From assembly GCF_900115665.1 (NCBI RefSeq), contig NZ_FOXH01000003.1, positions 124,001 through 188,000 on the forward strand: a DNA stretch of 64,000 nucleotides. The letters run 5' to 3'. Below the pieces are notes generated by a model. The model was not told the DNA's origin and made no database searches. It saw only the letters and a list, made by a program, of their open reading frames with translations. Both the position numbers and the translations under genes were made by a program. This document shows positions 36,333 to 46,577 of this stretch, piece by piece. The first letter of the stretch is position 1; each line of letters starts with the position of its first letter. The stretch comes from Pseudarcicella hirudinis (GTDB taxonomy: Bacteria > Bacteroidota > Bacteroidia > Cytophagales > Spirosomataceae).

Positions 36333-38054
36333 CTATTCATAGATTTTCTGTTCAGTAATTTTTTTGTCTATTAAGGTACTTGTTCCGCCAAGGTTTTTAG
36401 CTTTTTTCCATTGTTCTGTAGCTTTTTCTTTATCTCCCAGCTGAAACAGGATATCTCCATAATGTTCTACCACTGTACCGCTGGATGCTTTGCTTCCTTC
36501 AAGAGCTTTTTCCAGATAAACTTTGGCTTTTGCATACTCTTTATTCACATACAGAACCCAGGCATAGGTATCAAGAAATGTTCCGTTGTTAGGATTTCTT
36601 TCTACCAGCTTTTCGGCCATTTCGCGGGCTTTTTCCAGCTTTTGTTTTCTCAGAGAAAGGAAATAACTGTAATTATTCAGTACATGATCGTTATTAGGAT
36701 TTTCTTTCAGAGCTGCTTCATAGGCTTCATCGGATTTCTCATGTTTTCCCATAGAATTGTAAGTATCTCCTAATTGAGCATCGATATGTTGCGCCAGTTC
36801 ATAACCTGCAGGTGCTAATCTGCGTGCTTCTTCAAGTGATTCAATGGCTTTTTCGTGATTTTGCTTCAGATAATAGGCTGTGCCATTCTGAAACCAAAAA
36901 ACCGATTGATTGGGAAATACCTCTATCGCTTCTTCTGAATGAATAATCGCACTGTCTAATTGTTTCAGTTCAAAATCCAGCTGAATGATTCGGCTCCAGA
37001 CTTCATTAATGGATTTATCTAATCTTGCAGCTATAACATACTCATTGCGGGCATTTTCAGTTTCCCCTTTTTGAAGTAATAGATCTCCGTAGATAGCATG
37101 CGATTTCGGATCGCCCGGATTAGATTTGATGAGTGTTTTTACAAGATTGTAGGCGACGGTTTTTGATTTGTCATCTTTCATCATTCCTACATAGCTGATA
37201 AGGATACGTGCTTTAGTTGTAGCATCAAGACTACTGTCAGCGAATGCCAGTTCTAATTCTCTGTTGCATTTCTCAATATCACCTTTTTCCTGATAAATCT
37301 GGGCTAACATTACGTGAGACTGGGCATTTTCAGGATTTACTTTCAGAATTTTCTCCAGATAAGGAATTGCCTGATCATTGCGTTTATTAGTCATAAGCAA
37401 TTCTGCCTGATCAATTTTATACTCAATTTCTTCCGGGTCTGAAGTAATGAGTTTTTCTCCTTCCTTAATCGCATCTTCAACCTTGCCTTCCTTTAACAAC
37501 ACCAATTGCTTCTGATGAGTAAGTTCTTCTGTTACACCCATGATGCGTTCAGCACGGTCATAGGCCTTAATCGCATCCTGATATTTTCCGTCAAAAATAT
37601 AAACAGCAGCCAGTTCTATGTTATATTCAGCATTAGAAGGATCTTTTTCAATCAAGTCTTTGTAAATCCTTACAGCATCTTCATAACGATGTTTTTTGAC
37701 ATACAATTCTGATAGGAGAATACCGAAAGAAGCATTGTTGGGGTCCTGGGCAACAGCTTTTTCAGCGTTAGGAATGGCTTTGTCTTCTTCCTTCAATTTA
37801 GCGTAAGCATTGGAAAGCGCATAAAAGATTCCTCCGTTTCCCGGAGTGATATCTAATGCTTTTTCAAAAGAGGGGATAGATTTTTCATAATCCTCCAGCA
37901 TGTACCACTTCATTCCCTCTGTAAAAAGAGCTTCAGCTTCCTGCAATTGGGCAGAAGTCCGCTCTTCACCCTTTTTCTTTTTTTGTGCAAAAGAAGAATG
38001 AGCCGAAAAAGAAACGACCGTAAGAAGAAAAATATATTTAATTAAGAATTTCAT
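36333..38054 (-). CDS. exported tetratricopeptide repeat protein
   Basis: I choose the ATG at 38054, which begins a signal peptide MKFLIKYIFLLTVV ending near FAQ; an in-frame extension of 22 residues is rejected. The 573-residue protein consists of about fifteen TPR units, seen as repeats of the alpha-helical pattern with Gly8, Tyr11 and Pro32-type positions (for example PNNGTFLDTYAWVLY). TPRs mediate protein-protein contacts. It leads the TPR-DUF4292-envC operon and probably acts in the periplasm with those proteins. The specific partner is not known. Confidence 0.9.
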   Translation of the reverse strand: MKFLIKYIFLLTVVSFSAHSSFAQKKKKGEERTSAQLQEAEALFTEGMKWYMLEDYEKSIPSFEKALDITPGNGGIFYALSNAYAKLKEEDKAIPNAEKAVAQDPNNASFGILLSELYVKKHRYEDAVRIYKDLIEKDPSNAEYNIELAAVYIFDGKYQDAIKAYDRAERIMGVTEELTHQKQLVLLKEGKVEDAIKEGEKLITSDPEEIEYKIDQAELLMTNKRNDQAIPYLEKILKVNPENAQSHVMLAQIYQEKGDIEKCNRELELAFADSSLDATTKARILISYVGMMKDDKSKTVAYNLVKTLIKSNPGDPKSHAIYGDLLLQKGETENARNEYVIAARLDKSINEVWSRIIQLDFELKQLDSAIIHSEEAIEVFPNQSVFWFQNGTAYYLKQNHEKAIESLEEARRLAPAGYELAQHIDAQLGDTYNSMGKHEKSDEAYEAALKENPNNDHVLNNYSYFLSLRKQKLEKAREMAEKLVERNPNNGTFLDTYAWVLYVNKEYAKAKVYLEKALEGSKASSGTVVEHYGDILFQLGDKEKATEQWKKAKNLGGTSTLIDKKITEQKIYE

Positions 38055-38143
38055 TTTGTGATAAAAACGAACTTTAGCCCGTAAACAAAAGCCGGATCCG
38101 ATGTAGTAATTCAAACTCAATTTACGAACTAAAGAAGTGTTTT

Positions 38144-39148
38144 TTATACTTTAATAGCATTATAGTCACCAACACTTAAATCAGCCGCATTTCCCTCCAA
38201 AGTTACAAAATTTCCAACCATTGAGTTGGCTAAATTGATGTTAATAATGTCACTGTTTTCCTGAATGATTGAATTTTTAATAACCGAATTTACAATTTTT
38301 GTACCACTTCCTACTGAAACATGGGGGCCTATTACTGTATTTTCCAAAACTACATCTGCTCCAATGAATACCGGCGGTACAATTACTGAGTTTGTCATCA
38401 GTGCTGAAGCGGCAATAAGTGGTTGATTTTTAATGAATTCCAGATATCGTTGATTGGTATTTACGGTAGCTTCCTTATTTCCGCAGTCAAGCCATTCAGC
38501 AACCTGACCCGGAACAAATTTAGTACCATTATTTTTCATATTCTCAAGAGCATCAGTGAGTTGATACTCTCCCTTAACCTTAATGTCATTATCAATCAGA
38601 AATTCCAGTTCTTTACGGAGATATGCTCCGTCTTTGAAGTAATAAATTCCAATAATGGCTAAATCCGAGATATAATTGGCAGGTTTTTCAACAAAGTCAG
38701 TTATTTGATTTTGCTCATTCAGTTTTACCACGCCGAATGCACTCGGGTCTTCCACAGCCTGAACCCAGATAATTGCATCCTGGTCTACATCCAATATAAA
38801 ATCGGCTTTAAAAAGTGTATCCGCATATGCAACGATAACATTTCCTTCTAAAGCTTCTCTGGCACATAAAATGGCATGAGCAGTGCCTAATGCTTCCTCC
38901 TGATAATGAATCGAGCCTTTTGCTCCTACAGACTCAGCAATCAGAAGCAGGTTTTTTTCAACTAAATCTCCGAAATCCCCAATAATAAACGCTATCTGAT
39001 CGATTTTGGTATTGCAAACTTTAGCGATATCTTCTACCAGACGTTGAACAATCGGTTTCCCGGCAATCGGAATAAGTGGTTTTGGAACGCTTAATGTGTG
39101 CGGTCGCATACGCTTGCCCATTCCGGCCATTGGAATAATTATATTCAT
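38144..39148 (-). CDS. sugar-phosphate nucleotidyltransferase with left-handed beta-helix
   Basis: The 334-residue protein opens with the nucleotide-binding loop IPMAGMGKRMRPHT and KPLIPIAGKPI, as in RmlA/GlmU-type pyrophosphorylases, and has the metal Asp in VAYADTLF. The C-terminal 80 residues form hexapeptide repeats (PVFIGADVVLENTVIGPHV, VGSGTKIVNSVI). It makes an NDP-sugar for a glycan; the particular sugar is not predictable. It is transcribed in the same direction as the TPR operon but 89 bases upstream, so it may be its first gene. Confidence 0.9.
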   Translation of the reverse strand: MNIIIPMAGMGKRMRPHTLSVPKPLIPIAGKPIVQRLVEDIAKVCNTKIDQIAFIIGDFGDLVEKNLLLIAESVGAKGSIHYQEEALGTAHAILCAREALEGNVIVAYADTLFKADFILDVDQDAIIWVQAVEDPSAFGVVKLNEQNQITDFVEKPANYISDLAIIGIYYFKDGAYLRKELEFLIDNDIKVKGEYQLTDALENMKNNGTKFVPGQVAEWLDCGNKEATVNTNQRYLEFIKNQPLIAASALMTNSVIVPPVFIGADVVLENTVIGPHVSVGSGTKIVNSVIKNSIIQENSDIININLANSMVGNFVTLEGNAADLSVGDYNAIKV

Positions 39149-39505
39149 AGTTTTATTGCTCTTTCTTAATAAACACGTTTAACAAATCATATGGTGTTTT
39201 GATAATCGTGATTAAACAAAACAGTTTAGAAGTTACGGTTTATTAAAATAAGAATTTTTTTGTTAAGATGGAAAATATTCGAAAATTAATGCAAAAATCG
39301 GCAATATGTAACAGATATTTAAGGTTGTACCGAAAAAAGTCTTTGAAAACTATTAAACGCATATCAGAATACAGGAATCTACTTATATTATTGCATGAAT
39401 CAATAGCAGAAAGAGACCAGACTTTTTAAGTCACCCCTTAGTTTTACGGAAAATAAGATCAATATTAACTAAAAGGACAGGATTTTATCTAACAGAAAAC
39501 AAAAT
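39149..39505. other. divergent intergenic region, no gene seen
   Basis: Between the nucleotidyltransferase and aldehyde dehydrogenase genes. The only dyad I noticed is TAATC-GT-GATTA near 39215. No clear promoter pair, repeat or RNA gene is visible. Confidence 0.5.
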
Positions 39506-40987
39506 ATGATATTTCAGGACGCGAGTATTGAAGAAATAGAACAACTTATGAAGGCTTCGAAAGAAGCATTTAAGTTATACAGAAAAACACCAGGTAAAAA
39601 GAAAGCCGTGTTTTTGAGGGCGATTGCCGAAGAAATTGAAGCATTGGGAGATACATTACTCAATCTGGCAAAGTCTGAAACAAATTTACCGATACCGAGA
39701 TTAGTCTCCGAGAGAGGCAGAACCCTGTTTCAGTTAAGAATGTTTGCCGATTTATTGGAGGAGGGCTCCTGGGTAGATGCAAGGCTTGACTATGCCGATC
39801 TTTCCAGACAGCCTTTACCTAAACCTGATTTACGAAAAATGCTGATCCCGGTTGGTACAGTAGTGGTTTTTGGAGCAAGTAATTTTCCTTTTGCTTACTC
39901 TACTGCCGGGGGTGACACCGCCTCTGCTTTAGCTGCGGGCTGCCCGGTGATTGTAAAAGGGCATCCTGCTCATGGCGGAACTTCTGAAATGGTAGCACAG
40001 GCTGTATTGAAAGCTGTGGAAAAAACAGGAATGCCTGATGGTGTTTTTGCTCATGTTCATGGAAAGAACTTTGAGGTTGGTAAAGCATTGGTTTTACATC
40101 CGATAACTAAAGCTGTGGGTTTTACCGGCTCATTTATTGGAGGAAAGGCCTTATTTGATCTGGCGAATCAGAGACAGGAGCCTATTCCGGTTTTTGCAGA
40201 AATGGGAAGTGTTAATCCCGTGATACTGATGCCTGAAAAAATGAAATCAGAAGCCGGGAATATAGCAAAAACTTATGCTGCTTCAATTACAGTAGGCGTC
40301 GGGCAATTTTGTACAAATCCGGGTTTGATTATCGGAATAGAAAATGAAGACTTGTTGAAATTTGAGGAGGTTTTAAAAGAAGAAATAGAGAAAATTGCAC
40401 CGGAACAAATGCTGAATGCCGGAATCTATCAGAATTTTGAAGGTAAAAGAACAGTAGTTTTAGCTCAGGAGCATGTTGAGGTGCTGGCAGAAACGCTGAT
40501 AGAAAGATCTGCAGCGATTCAGGGGTTGCCAACAATTGCCAAAGTAAAAGCAGAAGTATTCCTCAATAATCCAACCCTGCACCAGGAGGTTTTCGGGCCT
40601 TTCTCTCTGATGGTTATTTGTAAGGATCTGGAACAGATGCAGGAAGTTCTGAGTCATCTGGAAGGGCAGCTTACGGCAACCTTAATGGCAATAGAAGCAG
40701 AATTGCAGGAAAATCCTGAAATATCTGATACTTTAAGAAATATTTGCGGAAGATTGATTTTTAATGGTGTGCCAACGGGCGTAGAGGTTGGTTTTCCAAT
40801 GCAGCATGGAGGGCCTTTTCCCGCCAGTACGGATTCACGATTCGGGGCGGTAGGTCCGGATGCAATCAAACGGTTTGTTCGTCCGGCTTCATATCAGGGT
40901 TTTCCGGAAAATTTATTGCCTGATGAATTAAAAACAGATAACCCGCTGAATATTTTGAGATTAGTACAGGGAGTTTGGAAAAAATAA
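39506..40987 (+). CDS. alpha-ketoglutaric semialdehyde dehydrogenase-like aldehyde dehydrogenase
   Basis: The 493-residue protein is an NAD(P)+-dependent aldehyde dehydrogenase: the nucleotide loop FTGSFIGGKAL, catalytic Glu at about 232 (FAEMGSVNP) and nucleophilic Cys at about 269 (VGQFCTNPG). The GHPAHGGTSE motif and the long length match the ketoglutaric semialdehyde (2,5-dioxovalerate) branch, which ends non-phosphorylative pentose and hydroxyproline degradation by making 2-oxoglutarate. No other pathway gene is adjacent. Its C-terminus overlaps the 5' extension of the ComF frame, so the two are likely co-transcribed. Confidence 0.85.
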   Translation: MIFQDASIEEIEQLMKASKEAFKLYRKTPGKKKAVFLRAIAEEIEALGDTLLNLAKSETNLPIPRLVSERGRTLFQLRMFADLLEEGSWVDARLDYADLSRQPLPKPDLRKMLIPVGTVVVFGASNFPFAYSTAGGDTASALAAGCPVIVKGHPAHGGTSEMVAQAVLKAVEKTGMPDGVFAHVHGKNFEVGKALVLHPITKAVGFTGSFIGGKALFDLANQRQEPIPVFAEMGSVNPVILMPEKMKSEAGNIAKTYAASITVGVGQFCTNPGLIIGIENEDLLKFEEVLKEEIEKIAPEQMLNAGIYQNFEGKRTVVLAQEHVEVLAETLIERSAAIQGLPTIAKVKAEVFLNNPTLHQEVFGPFSLMVICKDLEQMQEVLSHLEGQLTATLMAIEAELQENPEISDTLRNICGRLIFNGVPTGVEVGFPMQHGGPFPASTDSRFGAVGPDAIKRFVRPASYQGFPENLLPDELKTDNPLNILRLVQGVWKK

Positions 40988-41031
40988 ACACTACTTTTGA
41001 GAAAAACTTAGTATTCTACACTTATAAAAAT

Positions 41032-41712
41032 ATGTTTGAAGCCTTTATTAATTTGCTTTTTCCCAGAACCTGCTATGCCTGTTACCAGCCTTTGGAATCA
41101 GCTGAACAGATTATTTGTACAAAATGTCATTTAGATTTACCAAAGACCAATTCCCATCTTGAACCTTTGCCTGAACTGAGGCATAAATTTTTGGGGAAGG
41201 TTGAGGTAAAATATGCTTTTTCTTATCTGAAATTTGTGAAAGGAGGGAAGATTCAGCGACTGATGCATGAATTGAAATACAGAGGAAAACAGGAAATAGG
41301 AGAAACGCTTGGCCGATGGTATGGCGGTGATCTGAGGGAAAGCGGATTTTCCGGAGAATTTGATATGATTTTAACGGTTCCTCTGCATAAAAAACGCCTG
41401 AGAGAAAGAGGATATAATCAGTCAGATTGTTTTGCCAAAGGACTTTCCGAAAGTTTGGGAGTAATGTGGGATGGGAGCATTTTAATCAGAACAAAGAAAA
41501 CAGACTCTCAGATCTCAAAAACCAGGACAGAACGTTTTCTGAATATGGAAGATGTTTTTGTTGTTTCTGATAGTGCAGATTTGAAGAGAAAAAGGATTCT
41601 TTTGGTTGATGATACCATTACAACGGGCGCTACACTTGAAGCGTGTATCATCGCACTACAGAAGGCAGATGTATCAGAAATCTCAGTTGTAACTATTGCA
41701 ATGGTCATATAA
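41032..41712 (+). CDS. ComF-family phosphoribosyltransferase-like protein
   Basis: I choose the ATG at 41032, which starts MFEAFINLLFPRTCYAC, the usual family N-terminus; a start at 40975 would overlap the dehydrogenase stop. The 226-residue protein has an N-terminal zinc-finger-like Cys pair set (CYACYQPL, CTKCHLDL) and a C-terminal PRTase domain with PRPP loop LLVDDTITTGATLEAC. ComF/GntX relatives take part in DNA uptake in competent bacteria, though most are of unknown function. The stop codon lies inside the next hairpin. Confidence 0.9.
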   Translation: MFEAFINLLFPRTCYACYQPLESAEQIICTKCHLDLPKTNSHLEPLPELRHKFLGKVEVKYAFSYLKFVKGGKIQRLMHELKYRGKQEIGETLGRWYGGDLRESGFSGEFDMILTVPLHKKRLRERGYNQSDCFAKGLSESLGVMWDGSILIRTKKTDSQISKTRTERFLNMEDVFVVSDSADLKRKRILLVDDTITTGATLEACIIALQKADVSEISVVTIAMVI

Positions 41713-41750
41713 AGAGAAGAGCCGCTGATTTTTCAGCGGCTCTTCTCTTT
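41711..41750. terminator. 18-bp perfect-stem bidirectional terminator
   Basis: The stem (41711-41728 with 41733-41750, loop TTTT) contains AGAAGAGCCGCTGA and its complement. It starts within the comF stop codon and also serves the convergent gldJ gene. Confidence 0.85.
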
Positions 41751-41768
41751 GTGATAATACGATTGATA

Positions 41769-43013
41769 CTATTTGTTAGTACCGGCTCTGATCATTGCAC
41801 AACGGAAACCAATTGTTGAAGTTGCAGAATCCTGATCAAGGAAGCGGCGTGTTCCAGGAGCTAACCAATAAGCAATATCCGCCCATGAACCACCTTTGAA
41901 AACTCTTGATTTATTGTCAATTAACGAGTTATTATGTGCTTTATCATAAGTCCCTTCTTTATCAAGGAAATCATTACGACGAATTGGATTCAGGTCATTG
42001 ATATCCTGATAAGACAATGGACGATACAAGTCATAAACCCATTCGTTGACGTTACCTGCCATTTGATACAATCCAAAATCATTCGGAGGATAAGTATAAA
42101 CTTCAGTTGTAATAATCGCACCATCATTTGATTTACCTGCAATACCGGCATAATCTCCACGGCCACGTTTAAAGTTCGCTAACATTGTACCTTTCTTACG
42201 TCCGCGGGCAGATCTCATATTTGGTCCATCCCAGGGATAAATACGCTGATTAGTCTGATTTTCATCTTCCTGTTGCGTTCCGATCATAGCTTTTGCCGCA
42301 TATTCCCATTCCGCTTCAGAAGGAAGACGATAACTTGGTAATACTTTTCCTGACTCAATGGCTAATCTTCCTCCCTGATTCGTCGGAGCTGCTGTTACTT
42401 GTTCAGCTTTGCCTTTCTTAGCTTTTGTTCCTTTTGCTTTTTTAGGAGATTTAGCTCCTTTCATAGCAAGGTCCATATTTACCGCTGCTGTACGCCAGTT
42501 ACAATAATCATTAGCCTGTACCCATGATACGCCAACTACCGGATACATACGGAAGCCCGGGTAACGAAGGTATTGTTCTACATAAGAGTCGTTGAATGCT
42601 AACTCATTCTTCCATACTAACGTATCAGGAAGAGCTGATTCGTAAAACTCCTGAGTGGAATCTTTTTGAATAGAGTTAAGATATTCCAGATAGTGAACGT
42701 TGGCAATTTCAGTTTCATCCATATAAAAAGACTGAACAGAAACCGTTCTCTCAAGGTTATCACGGGAATTAAGTACATCCTCTTCCAGGGAGCCCATTGT
42801 GAACCTTCCACCTTCAATAAATACCAAGTTCGGACCGGTCGGTTGACCTTTGAAACTTTTATCTACCTGAAAGCCGCCTTTTTTATTGTATGATATGCCT
42901 GTTGCCGTACTATTTTTGCCCAGCTTGACACTAGTAGCTTTTTTGCTTTTACAGGAACTAACCAAGGCTAATCCAATCAACAAAACCGCTAACGATTTTA
43001 TAGACAACTTCAT
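41769..43013 (-). CDS. gldJ: gliding motility-associated lipoprotein GldJ-like (FGE-sulfatase fold)
   Basis: The 414-residue protein is a lipoprotein (LALVSSC, Cys21) with a formylglycine-generating-enzyme-like fold: GPNLVFIEGGRFTMGS, then SFYMDETEIANVHYLEYL, PVVGVSWVQANDYCNWR, LPSEAEWEYAA, GNVNEWVYDLY and GGSWADIA with GFRC at the end. These are GldJ hallmarks, a part of gliding motility and type IX secretion machinery. It is shorter than GldJ of Flavobacterium johnsoniae (about 560) and has a Lys-rich insert (about residues 190-205). No other gld gene is next to it. A -7-like element lies at 43083-43076. Confidence 0.82.
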   Translation of the reverse strand: MKLSIKSLAVLLIGLALVSSCKSKKATSVKLGKNSTATGISYNKKGGFQVDKSFKGQPTGPNLVFIEGGRFTMGSLEEDVLNSRDNLERTVSVQSFYMDETEIANVHYLEYLNSIQKDSTQEFYESALPDTLVWKNELAFNDSYVEQYLRYPGFRMYPVVGVSWVQANDYCNWRTAAVNMDLAMKGAKSPKKAKGTKAKKGKAEQVTAAPTNQGGRLAIESGKVLPSYRLPSEAEWEYAAKAMIGTQQEDENQTNQRIYPWDGPNMRSARGRKKGTMLANFKRGRGDYAGIAGKSNDGAIITTEVYTYPPNDFGLYQMAGNVNEWVYDLYRPLSYQDINDLNPIRRNDFLDKEGTYDKAHNNSLIDNKSRVFKGGSWADIAYWLAPGTRRFLDQDSATSTIGFRCAMIRAGTNK

Positions 43014-43075
43014 TTTTGAAATAGTTTATATTGTCAATTATTTATTAAGAATTTAAAATTCGAAGACACGAATCA

Positions 43076-43083
43076 CAAATTTA
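43076..43083 (-). promoter_or_regulatory. gldJ: candidate gldJ -7 element
   Basis: On the minus strand TAAATTTG matches TAnnTTTG, giving a leader of about 56 bases. No good -33 TTG is seen. Confidence 0.4.
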
Positions 43084-43208
43084 CAATTTTCAGGATAAGT
43101 AATCTGATAAATATAATGATAAATTTTGATTATCGGCTTTTAAAAAATCAATCAAAACCTTTTAAAATTATGATAACACTCGACTTCCAAACATTGAAAA
43201 AACAGGTT

Positions 43209-46200
43209 TTATCCTTTTATGTCACTGAGAATTACCTTCATTTCATGAATAGAACTGATTTTTTCGACGTTCAGAATTAACTTACCTTTGGCTTCTTTGA
43301 GTTGGCATTTACGCGAATTTACTTTCACGTACTCAAGAATCTTGCCAAAAATATCTGATTTATAATACTTTTCATTCTCCGAAGAAACGAAGTACAACTT
43401 CAGATTATTGTTTTTCAAAATAATTTTTTCGATTCCCAAAGACTCCGCTACCCATCTGACTCTCACGATTTCGATCATATCTTCTACCTCCGGAGGAATA
43501 GGACCGAAGCGATCTTTAATGGTATTCTGGAAGGTTTCTAATTCCTGATTGTCTTTTATGTCGTCCAATTTAGTATAAAGCGATAATCTTTCAGAAATAC
43601 TTGATACATATTTTTCAGGAATCAGGACCTGTAAATCGGTTTCTATCTGACAGTCAACGGATAATTTATCTACCGTTTCCAGTAAATCTTTTTCAAATAA
43701 ATCACGGAACTCCTGTTCTTTTAATTCCTGAACTGCTTCGTCCAGTATTTTATGATAAAGTTCATAACCCAGGTCGTTAATAAACCCGCTTTGTTCGGCT
43801 CCCAGAAGATTCCCCGCTCCCCGTATATCGAGGTCTCTCATCGCCACTTTGAATCCATCTCCTAAATCTGTAAATTCTTCCAGGGCACTTAATCGTTTTC
43901 TCGCATCAGAAGTCAGTGCTGAAAGAGTAGGCGTTAACAGAAAACAAAAAGCTTTTTTATTTGAACGCCCTACACGGCCTCTCATTTGATGCAAATCTGA
44001 CAATCCGAAATGGTTTGCATGATTAATGAAAATGGTGTTGGCATTCGGAATGTCAAGACCAGACTCGATAATGTTTGTTGAAACCAAAACATCATAATGC
44101 CCTTCAATGAAACTCATCATGACTTTTTCCAGTTTTTCACCATCCATTTGTCCGTGAGCAATTCCAATCTTAGCATCAGGGACCATTCTCAGAATGGTAT
44201 TGGCAATAGATTCCAACTCGTTAACTCTGTTGTGAACAAAATAAACCTGTCCTCCTCTTTTCAATTCATAACTTACTGCATCTCTCAACAACACCTCATT
44301 GAAGACGTGTAATTCGGTTGTTACCGGTTGTCGGTTTGGAGGAGGAGTGGCAATTACTGAAAGGTCCCGTGCTCCCATTAAAGAGAAATGAAGCGTTCTT
44401 GGAATAGGAGTGGCCGTAAGTGTTAAAACGTCAACATTTACCCTCATTTCCTTTAAACGATCTTTTACTTTTACTCCAAATTTTTGCTCTTCATCTATAA
44501 TCATCAAACCTAAATCCTTAAAAAGAACATCTTTGTTGACAATTCGGTGAGTTCCGATAAGAATGTCGGTTTCACCATTGGCAACTCTTTTCAGGGTTTC
44601 CTTGATTTGCTTGTCTGACTTAAACCGGTTAATGTATTCAACCCTGCATGGGAATTTCTCAAGCCGGTCTCTGAATGTACGGAAATGCTGCATGGCCAAA
44701 ACTGTGGTTGGCACTAAAACGGCAACCTGTTTGGAATCAGCAACTGCTTTAAATGCTGAGCGGATTGCCACCTCGGTTTTTCCAAAACCCACATCTCCGC
44801 AAACCAGCCTGTCCATTGGATGAGGTTTTTCCATATCCGCTTTAACATCAGCCGTTGATTTTGCCTGATCGGGAGTATCTTCATACAAGAACGAAGATTC
44901 CAGTTCGGCCTGCATAAAACTGTCCTGAGAGAAAGCAAATCCCGGAGCTGTCCGGCGCTTGGCGTAAAGCATGATTAATTCTTTCGCGATATCCTTAACC
45001 TGTTTCTTTACTCTTGATTTTTTATTTTCCCAGTCTTGAGAGCCAAGCTTTGAAATAATCGGAGGCCCGCCTTCCTTGCCTGAATACTTCGCAATTTTAT
45101 GAAGAGAATGAATGGAAACCGATAAAAGATCATCATCCCGATATACCAAACGGATTGCTTCCTGTTCGGAATCACCTACTTTTATCTTATCCAGTCCGGC
45201 GAATCTTCCTATTCCATAATCTACGTGTGTGACGAAATCACCTACCTGAAGTGTTCGTAATTCTTTTAAGGTAAGTGCTTTCGATTTAGAATATTTATTT
45301 TTTTCTCTAAATCTGTGGAATCGGTCAAATATCTGGTGATCAGTATAACAGGCCAGTTTCAGATTTTCATCAATAAAACCCTCCCGTAAAGAAATATTTA
45401 AAGACTGAAAGCGGACATGCTGATCAATTTCTGAGAAAATGACTTCCAGTCGCTCCAGTTGTTTATGTGATTCCGAAGAAATAATATTGACAAAATGAAA
45501 ACCCTGGTTTTCCCGGAGGTTATCAGAGAGACGTTTGAAATCTTTATTAAAAGAAGGCTGAGCTTTAGCCTTAAAATTCAAGGTTGAAACTTCAGCTGCA
45601 GGGGAGCTTTTAAAATAGAATCTCCGGCCAAATTCTACGGTACCAAATGTTTTGATCTGATTGAGGAAGCCCCTTCTTGTTTCAAAAAGCTGATTTGGAT
45701 CACTTACTACTTTTATGCCGCCACTTCTTCCTACAATCTCCTGCAGGCTGGCTTCCACTTTTTTAAAGGAATTATCAATGATTTCTAATACCAGATCTAT
45801 TTCCCTGAACCAGATACGGGCATTTTCGGGAAAGAAACTTAAAAAAGATTCCCTTGTTTCCTGTACAAGTTTGGTTTGTACATCGGGTATGATATTAATT
45901 TTTGAAACAGATTCTACAGAAAGCTGACTTTCAGGATCAAATGTCCTGACACTTTCTACTTCGTCACCAAAGAGGTCAATTCTGAAAGGTAATTCATTGG
46001 CATAAGAGAATACATCTACAATTCCCCCACGGATAGAGTATTGACCCGCTTCGTAAACAAAATCTGTTTTTTCGAAATCATAGCTTGCCAGTACCTCCCC
46101 CAGAAAGCCTGTGTCGAGTTTTTCTCCTACAGTAATTGTAAAAGTATTTTTCAGTAAGGAACGTTTGTTAATTACTTTTTCGGATAAAGCTTCCGGATAA

Positions 46201-46577
46201 GTAACGATTATAATCCCCTCTTCTTTTGAATTATTGAGTTTGTTCAATACTTCAGCCCGTATTAATACATTGGCATTATCAATTTCTTCGTATTGATAAG
46301 CCTTTTTATAAGACATCGGAAAGCTCAGAACATGTTGATCTCCCAGAAGGTTCTGCAAATCATTAAGGAAATAAGCCGCTTCCTCCCGGTCATTTAATAC
46401 AAGCAGGTAGGTTTGTGGAAAGCTTTGAAAAAGAGCTGAAACCATAACAGCATCTAAACTGCCGCTAAGTCCTTTAAGCTGTATATGAGGAAATATGCGG
46501 GAATCTTTTAGCTGCTCAGAAATTGTTTTCACAAAACCATCTTCACGATAGAGCGTCAGGAAATCTTTTACTAACAT
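43209..46577 (-). CDS. mfd: transcription-repair coupling factor Mfd
   Basis: The 1122-residue protein has the Mfd layout: UvrB-homology region (about 1-350), RNA polymerase interaction domain of CarD type with VGDFVTHVDYGIGRF (about 443), Walker A GDVGFGKTE (about 592), motif II DEEQ (about 694), then motifs TATPIPRTL and QMRGRVGRS, and the C-terminal TRCF domain. It removes stalled RNA polymerase and recruits UvrA to the template-strand lesion. A minus-strand TACCTTTG at 46709-46702 is a candidate -7 element, implying a leader of about 118 bases. Confidence 0.97.
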   Translation of the reverse strand: MLVKDFLTLYREDGFVKTISEQLKDSRIFPHIQLKGLSGSLDAVMVSALFQSFPQTYLLVLNDREEAAYFLNDLQNLLGDQHVLSFPMSYKKAYQYEEIDNANVLIRAEVLNKLNNSKEEGIIIVTYPEALSEKVINKRSLLKNTFTITVGEKLDTGFLGEVLASYDFEKTDFVYEAGQYSIRGGIVDVFSYANELPFRIDLFGDEVESVRTFDPESQLSVESVSKINIIPDVQTKLVQETRESFLSFFPENARIWFREIDLVLEIIDNSFKKVEASLQEIVGRSGGIKVVSDPNQLFETRRGFLNQIKTFGTVEFGRRFYFKSSPAAEVSTLNFKAKAQPSFNKDFKRLSDNLRENQGFHFVNIISSESHKQLERLEVIFSEIDQHVRFQSLNISLREGFIDENLKLACYTDHQIFDRFHRFREKNKYSKSKALTLKELRTLQVGDFVTHVDYGIGRFAGLDKIKVGDSEQEAIRLVYRDDDLLSVSIHSLHKIAKYSGKEGGPPIISKLGSQDWENKKSRVKKQVKDIAKELIMLYAKRRTAPGFAFSQDSFMQAELESSFLYEDTPDQAKSTADVKADMEKPHPMDRLVCGDVGFGKTEVAIRSAFKAVADSKQVAVLVPTTVLAMQHFRTFRDRLEKFPCRVEYINRFKSDKQIKETLKRVANGETDILIGTHRIVNKDVLFKDLGLMIIDEEQKFGVKVKDRLKEMRVNVDVLTLTATPIPRTLHFSLMGARDLSVIATPPPNRQPVTTELHVFNEVLLRDAVSYELKRGGQVYFVHNRVNELESIANTILRMVPDAKIGIAHGQMDGEKLEKVMMSFIEGHYDVLVSTNIIESGLDIPNANTIFINHANHFGLSDLHQMRGRVGRSNKKAFCFLLTPTLSALTSDARKRLSALEEFTDLGDGFKVAMRDLDIRGAGNLLGAEQSGFINDLGYELYHKILDEAVQELKEQEFRDLFEKDLLETVDKLSVDCQIETDLQVLIPEKYVSSISERLSLYTKLDDIKDNQELETFQNTIKDRFGPIPPEVEDMIEIVRVRWVAESLGIEKIILKNNNLKLYFVSSENEKYYKSDIFGKILEYVKVNSRKCQLKEAKGKLILNVEKISSIHEMKVILSDIKG

